Shown here: positions 43,760 through 43,897 of the stretch, one piece after another
Layout of the letters: every line of letters begins with the position of its first letter
Numbering within the stretch: position 1 is the first letter of the stretch
Source: Shewanella marina JCM 15074
GTDB lineage: Bacteria; Pseudomonadota; Gammaproteobacteria; Enterobacterales; Shewanellaceae
DNA: 43,897 nucleotides
Direction: 5' to 3'
NCBI RefSeq assembly: GCF_000614975.1
Contig: NZ_BALM01000032.1
Location: 1-43,897 of the forward strand
Program-made: the position numbers and the translations under genes
The notes under the pieces: generated by a model
The model's input: the letters and a program-made list of their open reading frames with translations, nothing else
Databases searched by the model: none
Told to the model about the DNA's origin: nothing

Positions 43760-43820
43760 GCCACCTTAGATATAACTAGTAGTTATCAGTAACGACTTTA
43801 TTAGTCATTGCTAAAACTGC
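43760..43820. promoter_or_regulatory. Cluster of CTAGT/ACTAG half-sites upstream of the right-hand regulator
   Basis: TAACTAGTAGTTA (near 43770) and a further GCTAGTTTT (near 43810) with TTAGTCA and AGTAACGACT between them look like spaced operator half-sites. They directly precede the leftward regulator gene. The remaining bases to the window end show no gene. Confidence 0.35.
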
Positions 43821-43897
43821 TAGTTTTCGGTGCTTCATATGATAGCAAACACCAAGTTAATGAAAACCCACCTTTACCAAAATGGAAATACTTTCCT

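Larger units (their letters stand above)
31183..43897 (+). mobile_element. Apparently complete corticovirus (PM2-like) prophage
   Basis: About 12.6 kb: HTH regulator, early gene, HUH replication initiator, small early/regulatory genes, packaging ATPase, cargo, small membrane protein, double jelly-roll capsid protein, a run of small membrane proteins, spike, lytic enzyme, lysis-type proteins, terminator and a second regulator. Apart from the cargo it is close in size and order to PM2 (10 kb). No integrase is encoded. A dif-like sequence at 31185 near the left edge suggests host XerCD use (inference). The right end is not reached within the window, or lies in the last 140 nt. Confidence 0.88.

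Noticed and set aside
1..43897. CRISPR array
   Set aside because: No regularly spaced direct repeats and no cas genes were seen anywhere in the window.

Overview
The window reads as a gammaproteobacterial chromosome of moderate GC. The gene set (two-subunit DUF3302/HlyD pump part, YeiH, manganese pyrophosphatase, UmuDC, POT transporter, TonB receptor next to an ECF transporter) looks most like Shewanella or a close Alteromonadales relative. That assignment comes from family recognition and is not proven. The far left starts at a terminator followed by two decayed tRNA-Asp copies, so a tRNA or rRNA operon probably lies just outside.

Layout. 1-3.3 kb: a small accessory patch (two hypothetical genes, an L,D-transpeptidase, a P-loop kinase) with tRNA-Asp debris, 24-nt direct repeats and other dispersed repeats. 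3.3-10.8 kb: a nutrient-uptake block with a CodB-like NCS1 permease, a TonB receptor (one frameshift), and a divergent operon of ECF ATPase, T and S subunits, a TiaS-like domain protein and a small Cys-rich protein. 11-22 kb: mostly core-like genes, including NnrU, an AraC regulator with a double NTF2-like exported protein, an ICMT-like methyltransferase, a frameshifted YeiH, PpaC, a DUF3302/HlyD pair, SOS-controlled umuDC and a POT transporter. 22.5-26.5 kb: an EAL phosphodiesterase and a frameshifted GltD-like oxidoreductase.

26.6-43.9 kb: two adjacent prophages of the tailless, membrane-containing corticovirus (PM2) type. The right one (about 31.2 kb to beyond the window edge) looks complete: HTH regulators, an HUH rolling-circle initiator, a packaging ATPase, a double jelly-roll major capsid protein, many small membrane proteins, an Asp-box spike, a virion lytic enzyme and small lysis/membrane proteins. 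The left one (26.6-30.2 kb) is a wreck. It keeps only the 3' part of the ATPase, the start of the capsid gene and the late terminator, but it still encloses intact AT-rich cargo.

The most interesting signal: both prophages carry foreign, AT-rich genes at the same place, between the packaging ATPase and a conserved terminator just before the capsid gene. In the wreck the cargo is a KAP-family NTPase facing a two-TM coiled-coil protein with a winged-helix-like end. In the intact prophage it is another two-TM coiled-coil protein with a different C-terminus. This looks like a cargo (possibly anti-phage defence) hotspot in corticoviruses. Separately, four genes are broken by single-base length changes in short homopolymers, which raises the question of base-calling error.
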